Source: Pseudoflavonifractor sp. Marseille-P3106 (GTDB lineage Bacteria > Bacillota > Clostridia > Oscillospirales > Oscillospiraceae). Taken from it: a stretch of DNA of 64,000 bases. The position numbers and the translations under genes are program-made. The stretch is taken from the NCBI GenBank assembly GCA_900169975.1, contig LT827117.1, positions 1-64,000 on the forward strand, written 5' to 3'. The notes under the pieces were generated by a model. It was not told the origin of the DNA, ran no database searches, and saw only the letters and a program-made list of their open reading frames with translations. This document shows positions 44,522 through 53,365 of the stretch, piece by piece; within the stretch, counting starts at the first letter, position 1; each line of letters starts with the position of its first letter.

Positions 44522-44553
44522 GTTTAATAGATAAACAGTTTTACTAATAAACA
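44522..44553. promoter_or_regulatory. Tandem 16-bp operator-like palindromes
   Basis: GTTTAATAGATAAACA (44522 to 44537) and GTTTTACTAATAAACA (44538 to 44553) are adjacent copies, each an imperfect palindrome GTTTA...TAAAC. They lie just downstream of the -10 element of the operon promoter, so a bound repressor would block transcription. The MarR protein at 39174 is the likely ligand. Confidence 0.65.
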
Positions 44554-44580
44554 GTATAGCGCGAAGAACGGAGGAGTCAA
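44553..44580 (-). promoter_or_regulatory. Promoter of the lyase-EFR1-permease operon
   Basis: The minus strand reads TTGACT, 16 bases, TATACT. The start point would fall in the tandem palindromes, about 50 bases before the ATG at 44500. Confidence 0.65.
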
Positions 44581-44676
44581 GAGAAACCTGCACAACACGG
44601 ATCAGTTTGTTAAAAGCGGCAAAAAAGGCCATTGAAAATTTGGACAGAGCGCCGAAAAAATGCCGCCCATGAAAGC

Positions 44677-44716
44677 AAAAAAAGCCCCGCACAAGGCATC
44701 ACACCTTGTGCGGGGC
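44677..44716 (-). terminator. Terminator of the zinc-ribbon membrane protein gene
   Basis: A 13-bp perfect stem (GCCCCGCACAAGG and complement, 7-base loop) is followed on the minus strand by seven T. It lies 12 bases after the stop codon at 44728. Confidence 0.92.
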
Positions 44717-44727
44717 TCAAAAAAGCT

Positions 44728-45117
44728 TTAGGTTTTTTCCTCAAAGGATGCGCCGCAGTTGCGGCAGGTGATGGAGATTTTCCCCTTTCCCTTGGGCACC
44801 CGGAGCTGCTGGCCGCAGTTGGGGCAGCGGAAGTAGGCGTGGTCCCGGTCCCGGCGGCGGCACTTGTTTACGTTGTACCACCGTACGATGGGCTGCACCG
44901 CGTCCAGAAAGCGGGCGTTTTCCGCCTGCCGCCGGTCGATCTGCCGGGAGAACATCCGGTAAAAGGCCAGAATCAGACAGACGGTGGAGAGAAGGCTCAT
45001 CAGGTGGCTGCGAAGCAGGGAGGAGAGGAGATAGAGCACAAAGTAGACGGCAATCAGGGCATAATTGAGGGAATCTGTTCCGTATCTCCCATACATCACC
45101 CGTCTCAGCCAGTTCAT
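44728..45117 (-). CDS. Membrane protein with C-terminal zinc ribbon
   Basis: The 129-residue protein has two adjacent membrane helices (about 18 to 55, LNYALIAVYFVLYLLSSLL and SLLSTVCLILAFY), a basic stretch (CRRRDRDHAY) and a C-terminal zinc ribbon with CPNCGQQLRVP and CRNCGASFEEKT. This zinc-ribbon form is common in small clostridial membrane proteins of unknown role. The gene is single and divergent from the dCMP deaminase gene. Function not assigned. Confidence 0.75.
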   Translation of the reverse strand: MNWLRRVMYGRYGTDSLNYALIAVYFVLYLLSSLLRSHLMSLLSTVCLILAFYRMFSRQIDRRQAENARFLDAVQPIVRWYNVNKCRRRDRDHAYFRCPNCGQQLRVPKGKGKISITCRNCGASFEEKT

Positions 45118-45307
45118 TCTATCCGCCGCCTTTGCATTTACATCTTATTTTACAAAATTCATGATAGCGGTTTCTCCGGGCAACGTCAAGAATGGAAACG
45201 TAAACAAAATGTGAATTGTGTGCCGACACAGGACCATTTTAAACGGAAGGGCTTGCGCCGGGGGGAAAAAGCAGATATACTGTTGAAAAAAATCGGGAGG
45301 GCCGACT

Positions 45308-45799
45308 ATGAAGCGGATCGACAAGGAAAACTACTATTTGGATATTGCCGAGACGGTGCTGGAGCGGTCCACCTGTCTGCGGCGCTGCTATGGGGCCATC
45401 ATCGTCAAATCCGATGAGATCGTGGCCACCGGCTATAACGGCGCCCCCAGGGGCCGGAGAAACTGTGTGGATCTGAACTTCTGCACCCGGGAGGCTATGG
45501 GCATCCCCTCCGGGGAGCGCTATGAGTTGTGCCGTTCGGTCCACGCGGAGGCCAACGCCATCATCTCCGCCGCCCGCAGCGACATTCTGGGCGGGACCCT
45601 CTACCTTGTGGGGCGGGATGCCAAGACCGGGGACCTTCTGGGGGACGCCACCTCCTGCTCCATGTGCCGCCGGCTGGTCATCAACGCCGGGATCCAGCGG
45701 GTGGTGATCCGCCGCAGCGAGCGGGAGTATGATGTGGTCCATGTGGAGGACTGGGTGCGGGAGGACGACTCCCTGCCTGAACCGGCAACGCAGGAGTAA
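45308..45799 (+). CDS. Deoxycytidylate deaminase family protein
   Basis: The 163-residue zinc-dependent deaminase has VHAEANAIISAA (zinc His and catalytic Glu, about residue 80) and TSCSMCRRLVINAGI (two zinc Cys, about 117 to 120), with the dCMP deaminase N-terminal region RSTCLRRCYGAIIVKSDEIV and TGYNGAPRG. It probably converts dCMP to dUMP for dTTP synthesis; ComEB is the Bacillus homologue. GGAGGG lies upstream of the ATG. A related editing or defence role is not indicated. Confidence 0.9.
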   Translation: MKRIDKENYYLDIAETVLERSTCLRRCYGAIIVKSDEIVATGYNGAPRGRRNCVDLNFCTREAMGIPSGERYELCRSVHAEANAIISAARSDILGGTLYLVGRDAKTGDLLGDATSCSMCRRLVINAGIQRVVIRRSEREYDVVHVEDWVREDDSLPEPATQE

Positions 45800-45882
45800 A
45801 TTATGGGACGGCAGCAATGCCGTCCCATCTGCTTTTTGAACGCCCGGCGGCAGTCCGGGCAGCAGAGAGAGGAGAAAATCGG

Positions 45883-47181
45883 ATGCATGTTTTCGATCTG
45901 GCCCTGTGGCTGTTTTTCTGTTATTCCTTCCTGGGCTGGCTGGCGGAGACCGCTCTGGCCGCCGTGCGCACCCGGAAATACGTGGACCGCAGCCTGCTTT
46001 TCGGGCCGGTCTGCGTGGTGTACGGCGCGGCGGGGCTGCTCATCTCGGCCAGCCTGGGGGAGCTGTCCGGAAGCTGGTTCTTCCTCTTCCTGGGCAGCGC
46101 CATCTACGCCACGGTGGTGGAGTGGCTGGCGGGCCACATGCTGGAAAAGCTGACCCACACCCGCTGGTGGGACTACTCGGGCCACCGCTGGAATCTGGAC
46201 GGCTATATCAGCCTGCGTTCCTCCGCCCTCTGGGGCCTTCTGGGCTTGGCACTGGTCCGGTGGGGGAATCCCCTCCTGGCGGGCCTGTACGAGCTGCTGC
46301 CCCCGCTGGCGGGGCGGATCCTCCTCTGGGTGCTGCTGGCGGTCCTGGCGCTGGACATTCTGGCCACCGGCCTGACCCTAGGCGGCGTGTCCGGCAAGCT
46401 GCCCCGGGTGGAGGCTGCGGGGAACCGCCTGGCCGCCCTCACCGTGCGGATGGGGACCTGGGTGCTGGGCAAGACCGAGGGCCGTATCCGGAAGGCCCAT
46501 CCGGAGGCCACCTTCCGGGCCGGGCCCCGGGAGAGATCGGCGGTGTTCGCCCAGGGCTGCGGCTTTTACAAGCTTTTCTGGCTGTTTCTCATCGGCGCGT
46601 TTCTGGGGGACGTGACCGAGACGATTTTCTGCCGCGTCACCGTGGGCGTGTGGATGAGCCGGAGCAGTGTGGTGTGGGGGCCCTTCTCCATCGTCTGGGG
46701 CCTCGCCATGGCGCTGGCCACCCTGCTGCTCTATCAGTACAAGGACAGGCCCGTCAGCTTCCTCTTTGTGGCCGGGACCCTGCTGGGCGGCGCTTACGAA
46801 TATCTGTGCAGCGTCTTTACGGAAGTGGTGTTCGGCACGGTGTTCTGGGATTACAGCCACATCCCCTTCAACCTGGGCGGACGGGTGAACCTGCTCTACT
46901 GCTTTTTCTGGGGGTTTGCCGCGGTGGCCTGGTTCCGCATTTTCTACCCTAAGCTCTCTGCACTCATCGAGCGGCTGCCCAAACGGCCGGGGCAGATTTT
47001 GACCTGGGCCCTGGCGGCGTTCTTCCTCTGCGACATCGCCGTCAGCGCCGGGGCGCTGGCCCGCTGTGACGCCCGGGCCCGGGGGGAGGCCCCACAGTCG
47101 GCCTGGGAGGAGTACCTGGACGACCATTACCCGGACGAGCGGATGAATGAGATTTACCCCGCCGCAGTGCGCATCGATTGA
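45883..47181 (+). CDS. Putative ABC transporter permease (CmpB/PF06541 type), duplicated domain
   Basis: The 432-residue membrane protein has two copies of the same unit: FFCYSFLGWLAETALAAVRT near residue 10, with YGAAGLLI and WWDYSGHRWNLDGYISLRSS, and again FLIGAFLGDVTETIFCRVT near 240, with WGPFSIVWGLAMALATLLLY and FWDYSHIPFNLGGRVNLLY. Each has about five helices. The family is named a putative ABC permease, but no ATPase gene is nearby. GAGGAG lies 8 bases before ATG 45883. It ends at a strong terminator. Confidence 0.8.
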   Translation: MHVFDLALWLFFCYSFLGWLAETALAAVRTRKYVDRSLLFGPVCVVYGAAGLLISASLGELSGSWFFLFLGSAIYATVVEWLAGHMLEKLTHTRWWDYSGHRWNLDGYISLRSSALWGLLGLALVRWGNPLLAGLYELLPPLAGRILLWVLLAVLALDILATGLTLGGVSGKLPRVEAAGNRLAALTVRMGTWVLGKTEGRIRKAHPEATFRAGPRERSAVFAQGCGFYKLFWLFLIGAFLGDVTETIFCRVTVGVWMSRSSVVWGPFSIVWGLAMALATLLLYQYKDRPVSFLFVAGTLLGGAYEYLCSVFTEVVFGTVFWDYSHIPFNLGGRVNLLYCFFWGFAAVAWFRIFYPKLSALIERLPKRPGQILTWALAAFFLCDIAVSAGALARCDARARGEAPQSAWEEYLDDHYPDERMNEIYPAAVRID

Positions 47182-47183
47182 AC

Positions 47184-47216
47184 AAAACCCGCCGGAGCAT
47201 CGCTCCGGCGGGTTTT
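47184..47216 (+). terminator. Terminator after the putative permease gene
   Basis: A perfect 15-bp stem (AAAACCCGCCGGAGC and complement, 3-base loop) ends in TTTT on the plus strand, 2 bases after the stop codon. Confidence 0.92.
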
Positions 47217-47295
47217 GCTCCTCCGCCATTCTGCCCGATCTGCGGGGAAATCCGAGACCGGAGGAAGCGGATTTGCGTTTCGCATAGGAAATTCC

Positions 47296-47324
47296 TTGAC
47301 AGAAAAGCGGTTGGGACTTAAAAT
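47296..47324 (+). promoter_or_regulatory. rny promoter
   Basis: A consensus TTGACA is separated by 17 bases from TAAAAT. It lies about 135 bases before the rny ATG and should be strong. Confidence 0.8.
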
Positions 47325-47342
47325 ATGTTAGGTGCATTTTTG

Positions 47343-47376
47343 GAAAAGCGCCAGTATGGGCGCTTTTCTTTGTTTT
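47343..47376 (+). terminator. Terminator-like hairpin in the rny leader
   Basis: GAAAAGCGCC and GGCGCTTTTC form a 10-bp perfect stem with a 6-base loop, followed by TTTGTTTT. It lies about 15 bases after the predicted transcription start and 90 bases before rny, the position of an attenuator. Confidence 0.6.
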
Positions 47377-47463
47377 CGCGGGCCGCGACAGCGGCTCACC
47401 CATTCCCCCGCGATTGAAATTGAAATGAAAAAAGAACCGATACGGAGGTGTGACAAGAACAGT

Positions 47464-49008
47464 ATGGAATTTAATTTGCTCTGTGTGATCGTGGGTATCG
47501 TCACCCTGGTCATTGGCGTTTTTGTGGGCATTGCCATCCGAAAGAGCGTGGCCGAGAAGAAGATCTTCGGCGCGGAGGAGGAGGCCAAGCGCATCCTCAA
47601 CGAGGCGATCAAGAACGCGGAAAACAAGCAGCGGGAGGCCATGGTGGAGGCCAAGGAGGCCATCCTCACCGCCCGTAATGAGTGGGAAAAGGAAGAAAAA
47701 GAGCGTCGGGCAGATCTCCAGAAGCAGGAGCACCGCCTGCAGCAGAAGGAAGAGAACCTCGACCGCAAGACCGACAACATCGAGAAAAAAGAGGAGACCC
47801 TGCAGAACAAGCTGGCCGATCTGGAGCATACCCGGGAAGAGATCGAGGCCATTGAGAACCGCAAGCGCACCGAACTGGAGCGCATTTCCGGCATGACCGC
47901 TGAAGAGGCCAAGGATCTGCTCATCAGTCAGCTGGAGGCCGAGGTGACCCATGAATCGGCCGCCAAGATCAAGGAGGCGGAGCTGCACTATAAAGAGGAG
48001 TCCGACTCCCTGGCCCGGGAGATCATCGGTCTGGCCATCCAGCGCTGCGCCGCCGACCATGTGGCCGAGGCCACCGTGTCTGTGGTGCCCCTGCCCAACG
48101 ATGAGATGAAGGGACGCATCATCGGCCGGGAGGGCCGGAACATCCGCACCCTGGAGACGCTTACCGGCGTGGATCTCATCATCGACGACACCCCGGAGGC
48201 CATCACGGTCTCCTGCTTCGACCCGGTCCGCCGGGAAATTGCCCGCATTGCTCTGGAGAAGCTCATCCAGGACGGCCGTATCCACCCCGCACGCATCGAG
48301 GAAATGGTGGAGAAAGCCAAGCGTGAGGTGGACGCCACCATCAAGGCCGAGGGCGAGCGGGCTGTCTTTGAGACCAACGTCCACGGCCTGCACCCGGAGC
48401 TGGTCAAGCTCCTGGGCCGGATGAAGTACCGTACCAGTTACGGTCAGAACGTGCTCAGCCACTCCATCGAGGTCTCCCATCTGGCGGGCCTCATGGCCGC
48501 CGAGCTGGGCGGCGACGTCACGGCTGCCAAGCGCTCCGGCCTGCTTCACGACCTGGGCAAGGCCATCGACCACGAGGTGGAGGGCTCCCATGTGGCCATC
48601 GGCGTGGAACTGGCCCGGAAGTACCATGAGAGCGAAGAGATCATCAACGCCATCGAGGCCCACCACGGCGACGTGGAGCCCAAGACCTTGGTGGCGGTGC
48701 TGGTGCAGGCGGCCGACGCCGTCTCCGCCGCCCGTCCCGGCGCCCGGAGGGAAAACCTGGAGAACTACATCAAGCGCTTGGAGACGCTGGAGGGCATCGG
48801 CTCCTCCTTCCCCGGCGTGGAAAAGTGTTTTGCCATCCAGGCCGGCCGGGAGATCCGCATCATGGTGGAGCCGGAGAAGATCACCGAGGATCAGATGGTG
48901 ATCCTGGCCCGGGATGTGGCCAAGAAGATCGAGGACGAGATGGAATATCCCGGCCAGATCAAGGTCAACATCATCCGGGAGACCAAAGCGGTGGATTACG
49001 CCAAATAA
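47464..49008 (+). CDS. rny: Ribonuclease Y
   Basis: The 514-residue endoribonuclease has an N-terminal membrane anchor ([20 protein letters not shown]), a long coiled coil (about 30 to 190), a KH RNA-binding domain ([20 protein letters not shown], about 205) and an HD domain ([40 protein letters not shown]). It starts bulk mRNA decay at the membrane. ATG 47464 gives the usual family length; its GGAGG is about 15 bases away, and an in-frame ATG at 47425 lacks a site. The leader has a terminator-like hairpin. Confidence 0.95.
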   Translation: MEFNLLCVIVGIVTLVIGVFVGIAIRKSVAEKKIFGAEEEAKRILNEAIKNAENKQREAMVEAKEAILTARNEWEKEEKERRADLQKQEHRLQQKEENLDRKTDNIEKKEETLQNKLADLEHTREEIEAIENRKRTELERISGMTAEEAKDLLISQLEAEVTHESAAKIKEAELHYKEESDSLAREIIGLAIQRCAADHVAEATVSVVPLPNDEMKGRIIGREGRNIRTLETLTGVDLIIDDTPEAITVSCFDPVRREIARIALEKLIQDGRIHPARIEEMVEKAKREVDATIKAEGERAVFETNVHGLHPELVKLLGRMKYRTSYGQNVLSHSIEVSHLAGLMAAELGGDVTAAKRSGLLHDLGKAIDHEVEGSHVAIGVELARKYHESEEIINAIEAHHGDVEPKTLVAVLVQAADAVSAARPGARRENLENYIKRLETLEGIGSSFPGVEKCFAIQAGREIRIMVEPEKITEDQMVILARDVAKKIEDEMEYPGQIKVNIIRETKAVDYAK

Positions 49009-49018
49009 AAACGCAGAT

Positions 49019-49054
49019 CGCCCCGGCAGCCACATGGCTGCCGGGGCGTTTTTT
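49019..49054 (+). terminator. rny terminator
   Basis: A 13-bp perfect stem (CGCCCCGGCAGCC and complement, 4-base loop) is followed by TTTTTT, 10 bases after the stop codon. Confidence 0.95.
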
Positions 49055-49117
49055 ACCTGAAGGGGATACCGGAGGGCGGCCCCGCACCGGTATGTTTTGG
49101 GCGGCGCGGGGGAAAGC

Positions 49118-49633
49118 TCACTCCAGAAGATAGCCCAGGGCCCGAAGGGCCTGGGCGGCCCGGTCCAGAGCGGCCGGGTCGGGGGAGCGGACGGTGTGGA
49201 GGTGGATCCCTCCGGTGAGGTCGGAGAGGGGCTTGGCGTCGCTCCTGCGGGCCTGCTCCAAAAACTGCCCCACGTCGTAGCGGGAGCGCAGCCGCAGGAC
49301 TCCGGTGAGCTGGCCGTAGAGGGGATGCTCCACCACCACGTCCACCACCTCACAGCCCGTGTCCACCAGGGCGTTGAGCTCGGCCTCCATCCCCTGGGGA
49401 GGGTGGATACAGGCAAGCGTGCGGGTGAGTCCGGGGGCGCGCTCTTTCACATACCCCCTGGGGGTGGCGGAGATGGGGTGTCCCGCCGCCCGGAGCAGCG
49501 CCACATCCCCCACGATGACCTGACGGCTGACCCCCAGTGTCCGTGCCAGGGACGCCGCGCTCACGGGGGCGGAGCCCTCTCCCAGCCGGCGGAGGATCTC
49601 CTCCCGGCGAGCCTGTCCATCCATGCTGTCCAT
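49118..49633 (-). CDS. niaR: 3H-domain transcriptional repressor (NiaR-like)
   Basis: The 171-residue protein has an N-terminal HTH (ASLARTLGVSRQVIVGDVAL, about 27 to 46) and a C-terminal 3H domain with the three conserved histidine sites: CIHPPQG, VVEHPLYGQL and GGIHLHTVRS. In Thermotoga and Bacillus relatives NiaR represses niacin uptake and NAD synthesis genes in response to nicotinate. No NAD gene is adjacent here, so its target is elsewhere. AGGAGG lies 8 bases before ATG 49633. Confidence 0.85.
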   Translation of the reverse strand: MDSMDGQARREEILRRLGEGSAPVSAASLARTLGVSRQVIVGDVALLRAAGHPISATPRGYVKERAPGLTRTLACIHPPQGMEAELNALVDTGCEVVDVVVEHPLYGQLTGVLRLRSRYDVGQFLEQARRSDAKPLSDLTGGIHLHTVRSPDPAALDRAAQALRALGYLLE

Positions 49634-49785
49634 GGGTCATTCCTCCTGATGAATCGAATCGGACTTGACATGAGTATAGCATGTCCGGGCGCGCTGTGCA
49701 AAGGAAAGGGGGAAATTACTTGATTTCCCATGGCGTGGATGTTAAAATCACATTGATTCCCAAAGACAGAAGGAGGACAGCCGCC

Positions 49786-50430
49786 GTGACCAAGGACGAG
49801 GCTTTTGAATTTTTGGACCGGACCGCCCGTGGGATCGCCGAGATGTTCGGCACCTCCTGCGAGACTCTGGTCCATGATATGGGCAATCCCAAGCACCCCA
49901 TTTTGTCCATCTACAACGGACAGGTCTCCGGCCGGGAGGTGGGTTCCACCCTGGATATTCTGGGCTCGGACAAGAGCCTGGACACCACGGCGCTCACCAC
50001 CGACTTTGTCAACCTGTACGCCACCACACCCTCGGGGGAACAGATCAAATCCTCTACGTTCCATCTGATTACGGAGGAGTACAACCTGGCCCTGGGCATC
50101 AACTTCGACTTCACCTCCCTGGCCTATGCCAACCGCACTCTGGTGGGCCTGATGAGGGCGGACGCCGACCTCCAAAGCGCCATGTGGCAGGGAGGGGAGA
50201 GCCAGCTCAACCAGATCTTCGAGGAGTGTCTCACCTCCCTGGGGAAGCCGGTGGCCGAGCTGAACAAGAAGGAGCGGATGAAGCTGGTGGCGCTCATGGA
50301 CCAGAAAAACGCCTTTTCCTTCCGCAAGTCGGTGCCCTTCGTGGCCGGAAGGCTGAAGGTGTCCCGATACACCGTCTACAAATATTTGGGGGAGCTGGCC
50401 GAAGAGAAGTCCGGCGCCCGGAAAGAGTGA
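49786..50430 (+). CDS. YheO-like PAS/HTH transcriptional regulator
   Basis: The 214-residue protein has a YheO-like PAS domain (about 1 to 120: AEMFGTSCETLVHDMGNPKH, ILSIYNGQVSGREVGSTLD) and a C-terminal HTH (about 170 to 205: SFRKSVPFVAGRLKVSRYTV then YKYLGEL). These regulators often control amino-acid or peptide genes and may sense small ligands. GTG 49786 is the likely start, with AAGGAGG 9 bases upstream. The next gene, a M20 dipeptidase, starts 6 bases after its stop, so it probably regulates its own operon. Confidence 0.85.
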   Translation: MTKDEAFEFLDRTARGIAEMFGTSCETLVHDMGNPKHPILSIYNGQVSGREVGSTLDILGSDKSLDTTALTTDFVNLYATTPSGEQIKSSTFHLITEEYNLALGINFDFTSLAYANRTLVGLMRADADLQSAMWQGGESQLNQIFEECLTSLGKPVAELNKKERMKLVALMDQKNAFSFRKSVPFVAGRLKVSRYTVYKYLGELAEEKSGARKE

Positions 50431-50436
50431 TTTCGT

Positions 50437-51849
50437 ATGGATCAGGAAAAGATCAGCGCCTATTTTGACGACCCCGCCCGCCGGGCCGAGATGATCTCCG
50501 CCGTCTCCCGGCTGGTGGGGGTGAAGAGCGTCAGGGGGGACGCCGAGCCCGGCGCGCCCTTCGGCCCCGGCCCCCGCACCGCCCTGGACGAGGCCCTGAA
50601 GCTGTGCGCCGAGCTGGGCTTTGCCGTTCGGGACTACGACCACTATGTGGGCCTGTGCGACCTCAACGACAAGCCCACCCAGCTCCACATCCTGGGCCAC
50701 CTGGACGTGGTGGGGGAGGGCACCGGCTGGGCCACCGATCCCTACACCTGTGTGGAAAAGGACGGCATGCTCTACGGCCGGGGCGTCAGCGACGACAAGG
50801 GCCCGGTGTGCGCCGCCCTGCTGGCCATGAAAGCGGTGCGGGACCTGGGCCTGCCGGTGAGCAAGAATGCCCGGCTCATCCTCGGGACCGACGAGGAGTC
50901 CGGCTCTGAGGACATCGCCTACTACTACGCCCGGGAGCCCTATGCCCCCCAGACCTTCACACCCGACGCCGACTTCCCCGTCATCCACATCGAAAAGGGC
51001 CACTACTGCCCTGAGTTCGGCGCGTCCTGGGATCGGACGGCAGCCCTGCCCCGGGTGTCCGGCATGACCGGCGGCTTCCGCCGCAACGTGGTGCCCCCTG
51101 AGGCCCGGGCCGAGGTCCTGGGTCTGCGGGCCGCCGACGTCGCCCCCCTGTGCCCCGCCGTGGAGAATCGCTCCGGGGCAGTGTTCACCGTCACCGACAT
51201 GGTGGGGGGTGTGCGCATCCACTGCGCCGGGCGCAACGCCCACGCCGCCAGCCCCGACGACGGCATCAACGCCATCGCCGCCCTGCTGGAGGTGCTGGCG
51301 GCCCTTCCCCTGGCTGACTGCGACAGCACCCGGATCATCGGGGGCCTGCACACTCTCTTCCCTTACGGCGACAACCGGGGCCGGGCCCTGGGCATCGCCC
51401 AGTCTGACGAGCAGTCTGGGGAGCTGACCCTGAATCTGGCGCTGATCACCCTCAGCGAGACGGGCTTTTCCGCCCAGTTTGACGCCCGGGTGCCGCTGTG
51501 TGCCGACCGGGAGAACTGCGCCGGGGCCTGCGAGGCCGCACTGGAGCGGTACGGCATCACCGTCACCAAGGGCGGTGAGATGACCCATGTTCATGTGGTG
51601 GAGGCCGACTCGCCCCTGGTCAGGACCCTGCTGGAGTGTTATGAGACCTACACCGGAGTGGAAAACGCCAAGCCCATTGCCATCGGCGGCGGAACTTACG
51701 TTCACGACATTCCCGGCGGCGTGGCCTTCGGCTGCGACTTTCCCGGCTTCGACCCCAAGATGCACTCGGCCAACGAGCAGGCCAGTGTGGACAACCTGCT
51801 GCTGGCCGCCAAGATCTTCACGCTGGCCATCGCGCGGCTGTGCAAATGA
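50437..51849 (+). CDS. M20-family dipeptidase (PepV/Sapep-like)
   Basis: The 470-residue metallopeptidase has the M20 zinc ligands in ILGHLDVVGEG (about 88), GRGVSDDKGPV (about 117), TDEESGSED (about 151), and MHSANEQ near the C terminus, with a lid domain between. PepV/Sapep enzymes cleave Xaa-His and other dipeptides in the cytosol. The gene follows a YheO-like regulator and precedes a lipoprotein gene by 18 bases. It fits an amino-acid-fermenting lifestyle. Confidence 0.92.
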   Translation: MDQEKISAYFDDPARRAEMISAVSRLVGVKSVRGDAEPGAPFGPGPRTALDEALKLCAELGFAVRDYDHYVGLCDLNDKPTQLHILGHLDVVGEGTGWATDPYTCVEKDGMLYGRGVSDDKGPVCAALLAMKAVRDLGLPVSKNARLILGTDEESGSEDIAYYYAREPYAPQTFTPDADFPVIHIEKGHYCPEFGASWDRTAALPRVSGMTGGFRRNVVPPEARAEVLGLRAADVAPLCPAVENRSGAVFTVTDMVGGVRIHCAGRNAHAASPDDGINAIAALLEVLAALPLADCDSTRIIGGLHTLFPYGDNRGRALGIAQSDEQSGELTLNLALITLSETGFSAQFDARVPLCADRENCAGACEAALERYGITVTKGGEMTHVHVVEADSPLVRTLLECYETYTGVENAKPIAIGGGTYVHDIPGGVAFGCDFPGFDPKMHSANEQASVDNLLLAAKIFTLAIARLCK

Positions 51850-51867
51850 GGGAAAAGGATACGTGAG

Positions 51868-52584
51868 ATGAAAGAGCTGACCCGGCGCCTCGGCGCCCTT
51901 GCCCTGGCCCTCGGCCTGGGGCTGACCCTGGCCGCCTGCGGCGAGAGCAGCGGCCTGAGCAAGCGGGAGGCGGAGACCTATGTGGACGGCCTGCTGCGGG
52001 AGACCTATCTGGGGGAATTTGACGCCGATTACCTCCGGATGGTGGATCTCAGCGAGGAAGAGGCCCGCAAGACCTACGGTTCCGGACTGGACGCCGAGAC
52101 AGAGTTTTTTATGGGCCTTTATAACATCGAGTACCCCACCGAGGAGCTTCGGCAGGAGGTCAGGGCGATGTATGCCGAGATCTATGCGCACGCCAGGTTT
52201 GAGGTGGTCTCGGCTGCGGAGCAGGACGACGGCTCCTTTTCCGTCAAGGTGAACGTGGAACCCATCGACATCGTCCGGCTGGTGGATGCCGACTGGGCGG
52301 AGACGGTGCAGCCTTTCTATGACGAATACCCCTATGAGGTGCAGAGCGCCATGGAAGAGGAGGCGTACCGGGCCATGGACGCCCAGTGGGCCCGACTGGT
52401 GGTGGATCTCTATCAGGAGAAGCTGCCCGAGACGGGCAATCTGGCCGCACAGACCGTTACGGTGCAGCTGGAGCGGGACAGGGACGGAAATTACGCCATC
52501 ACCTCCGAGGACCTGGGCCGCCTGGACGAGGCTGTCATCGACTACTCCGTCTACGCCAACGGGGTCAAGGAACAGGCCCGTTAA
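51868..52584 (+). CDS. Lipoprotein of unknown function
   Basis: The 238-residue protein has a lipoprotein signal peptide (MKELTRRLGALALALGLGLT, then LAAC lipobox; Cys about residue 24). The mature part is acidic and helical (SKREAETYVDGLLRETYLGE; EVRAMYAEIYAHARFEVVSA) and resembles the DUF5105-like clostridial lipoproteins in layout, though I do not assign it. It follows the M20 dipeptidase gene in the same operon and ends at a terminator. Role unknown; it sits on the outer face of the membrane. Confidence 0.8.
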   Translation: MKELTRRLGALALALGLGLTLAACGESSGLSKREAETYVDGLLRETYLGEFDADYLRMVDLSEEEARKTYGSGLDAETEFFMGLYNIEYPTEELRQEVRAMYAEIYAHARFEVVSAAEQDDGSFSVKVNVEPIDIVRLVDADWAETVQPFYDEYPYEVQSAMEEEAYRAMDAQWARLVVDLYQEKLPETGNLAAQTVTVQLERDRDGNYAITSEDLGRLDEAVIDYSVYANGVKEQAR

Positions 52585-52594
52585 AACGAATGGA

Positions 52595-52626
52595 GTCGCC
52601 CGCATCGGAAGATGCGGGCGACTTTT
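52595..52626 (+). terminator. Terminator of the regulator-dipeptidase-lipoprotein operon
   Basis: A 12-bp perfect stem (GTCGCCCGCATC and complement, 4-base loop) is followed by TTTTA. Confidence 0.9.
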
Positions 52627-52649
52627 ACATTTGATGCGGGTGCGGACGG

Positions 52650-53261
52650 TCAGGCCGGGGTGGTCTCCGGATCCAGGGACATCACCGACACCTCGTAGGC
52701 GATGCGTTCTTCCTCCCGGAGCCCCTCCACCTTCCGGTACTTTCGGCTCTGGAGCCGCCCGGTCATATGCACGGTGTCTCCCACGTCCAGGTGTCCGCAG
52801 GAACGGGCCAGGGAGCCCCAGGCGATGCAGGGGAGATAATCCGCCCGGCCGTAGCGGCGGTTGACCGCCAGCAGCAGGTCGCAGATCTCCCGTCCCAGGG
52901 GAGTCCGCCGGACCACCGGTTCCTTGCACAGCACTCCGGTGAGCTCCAGACGGTTGTCGTGTTCGCCCTGGGCGGGGGAGAGAGTACGGGCAAAGAAAGT
53001 GATGACCAGGCGGCTGCCCACACCGCTGCGGTTGTTGAAGGAGCGGACCTCGCCCACGGTCTCATACTCCTGCCCCGGCTCCACGGGGCACTGCTCCAGC
53101 AGCTGGGGAGAGACCACCACGTTCAAAATGTCCACTGCTCCGCTCAGCCGTTCCACCTCCAGAGGGAAGGTGAGATAGCTCTGGCCGTGGTTGGTGTGGG
53201 AATAGCGGGGCTCCGCCCCCGCCCGCCCCCGCAGGGAGGCCAGGTTTTTGCTTGTCTGCAT
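52650..53261 (-). CDS. Single-stranded DNA-binding protein-like, two OB-type regions
   Basis: The 203-residue protein ends with a typical SSB OB fold (about 105 to 200: NRLELTGVLCKEPVVRRTPL, CDLLLAVNRRYGRADYLPCIAWG, VGDTVHMTGRLQSRKY). The first half (YLTFPLEVERLSGAVDILNV, SGVGSRLVITFFARTLS) looks like a diverged second OB fold. There is no acidic C-terminal SSB tip. ATG 53261 has GGGAG upstream; the frame remains open to 53372. It is not in an rpsF-ssb-rpsR setting, so it is an accessory SSB paralogue. Confidence 0.8.
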   Translation of the reverse strand: MQTSKNLASLRGRAGAEPRYSHTNHGQSYLTFPLEVERLSGAVDILNVVVSPQLLEQCPVEPGQEYETVGEVRSFNNRSGVGSRLVITFFARTLSPAQGEHDNRLELTGVLCKEPVVRRTPLGREICDLLLAVNRRYGRADYLPCIAWGSLARSCGHLDVGDTVHMTGRLQSRKYRKVEGLREEERIAYEVSVMSLDPETTPA

Positions 53262-53365
53262 GTGTGTCACACTCCCGTTTGTGTTCTTGGAACCACTATA
53301 TGAGACGAGCTGTGGGAGTATGACCCAAAGGGGAGACAGGCTGTTTGCAAAAATAAAAAACGGAC

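Noticed and set aside
46378-49416. 1012-residue minus-strand frame opposite the putative permease and rny
   Set aside because: No protein features; it spans two real plus-strand genes and their terminator and promoter.
49561-52929. 1122-residue minus-strand frame opposite the YheO-like, dipeptidase and lipoprotein genes
   Set aside because: Same shadow effect from GC-rich third positions; the plus-strand genes have clear motifs and ribosome-binding sites.
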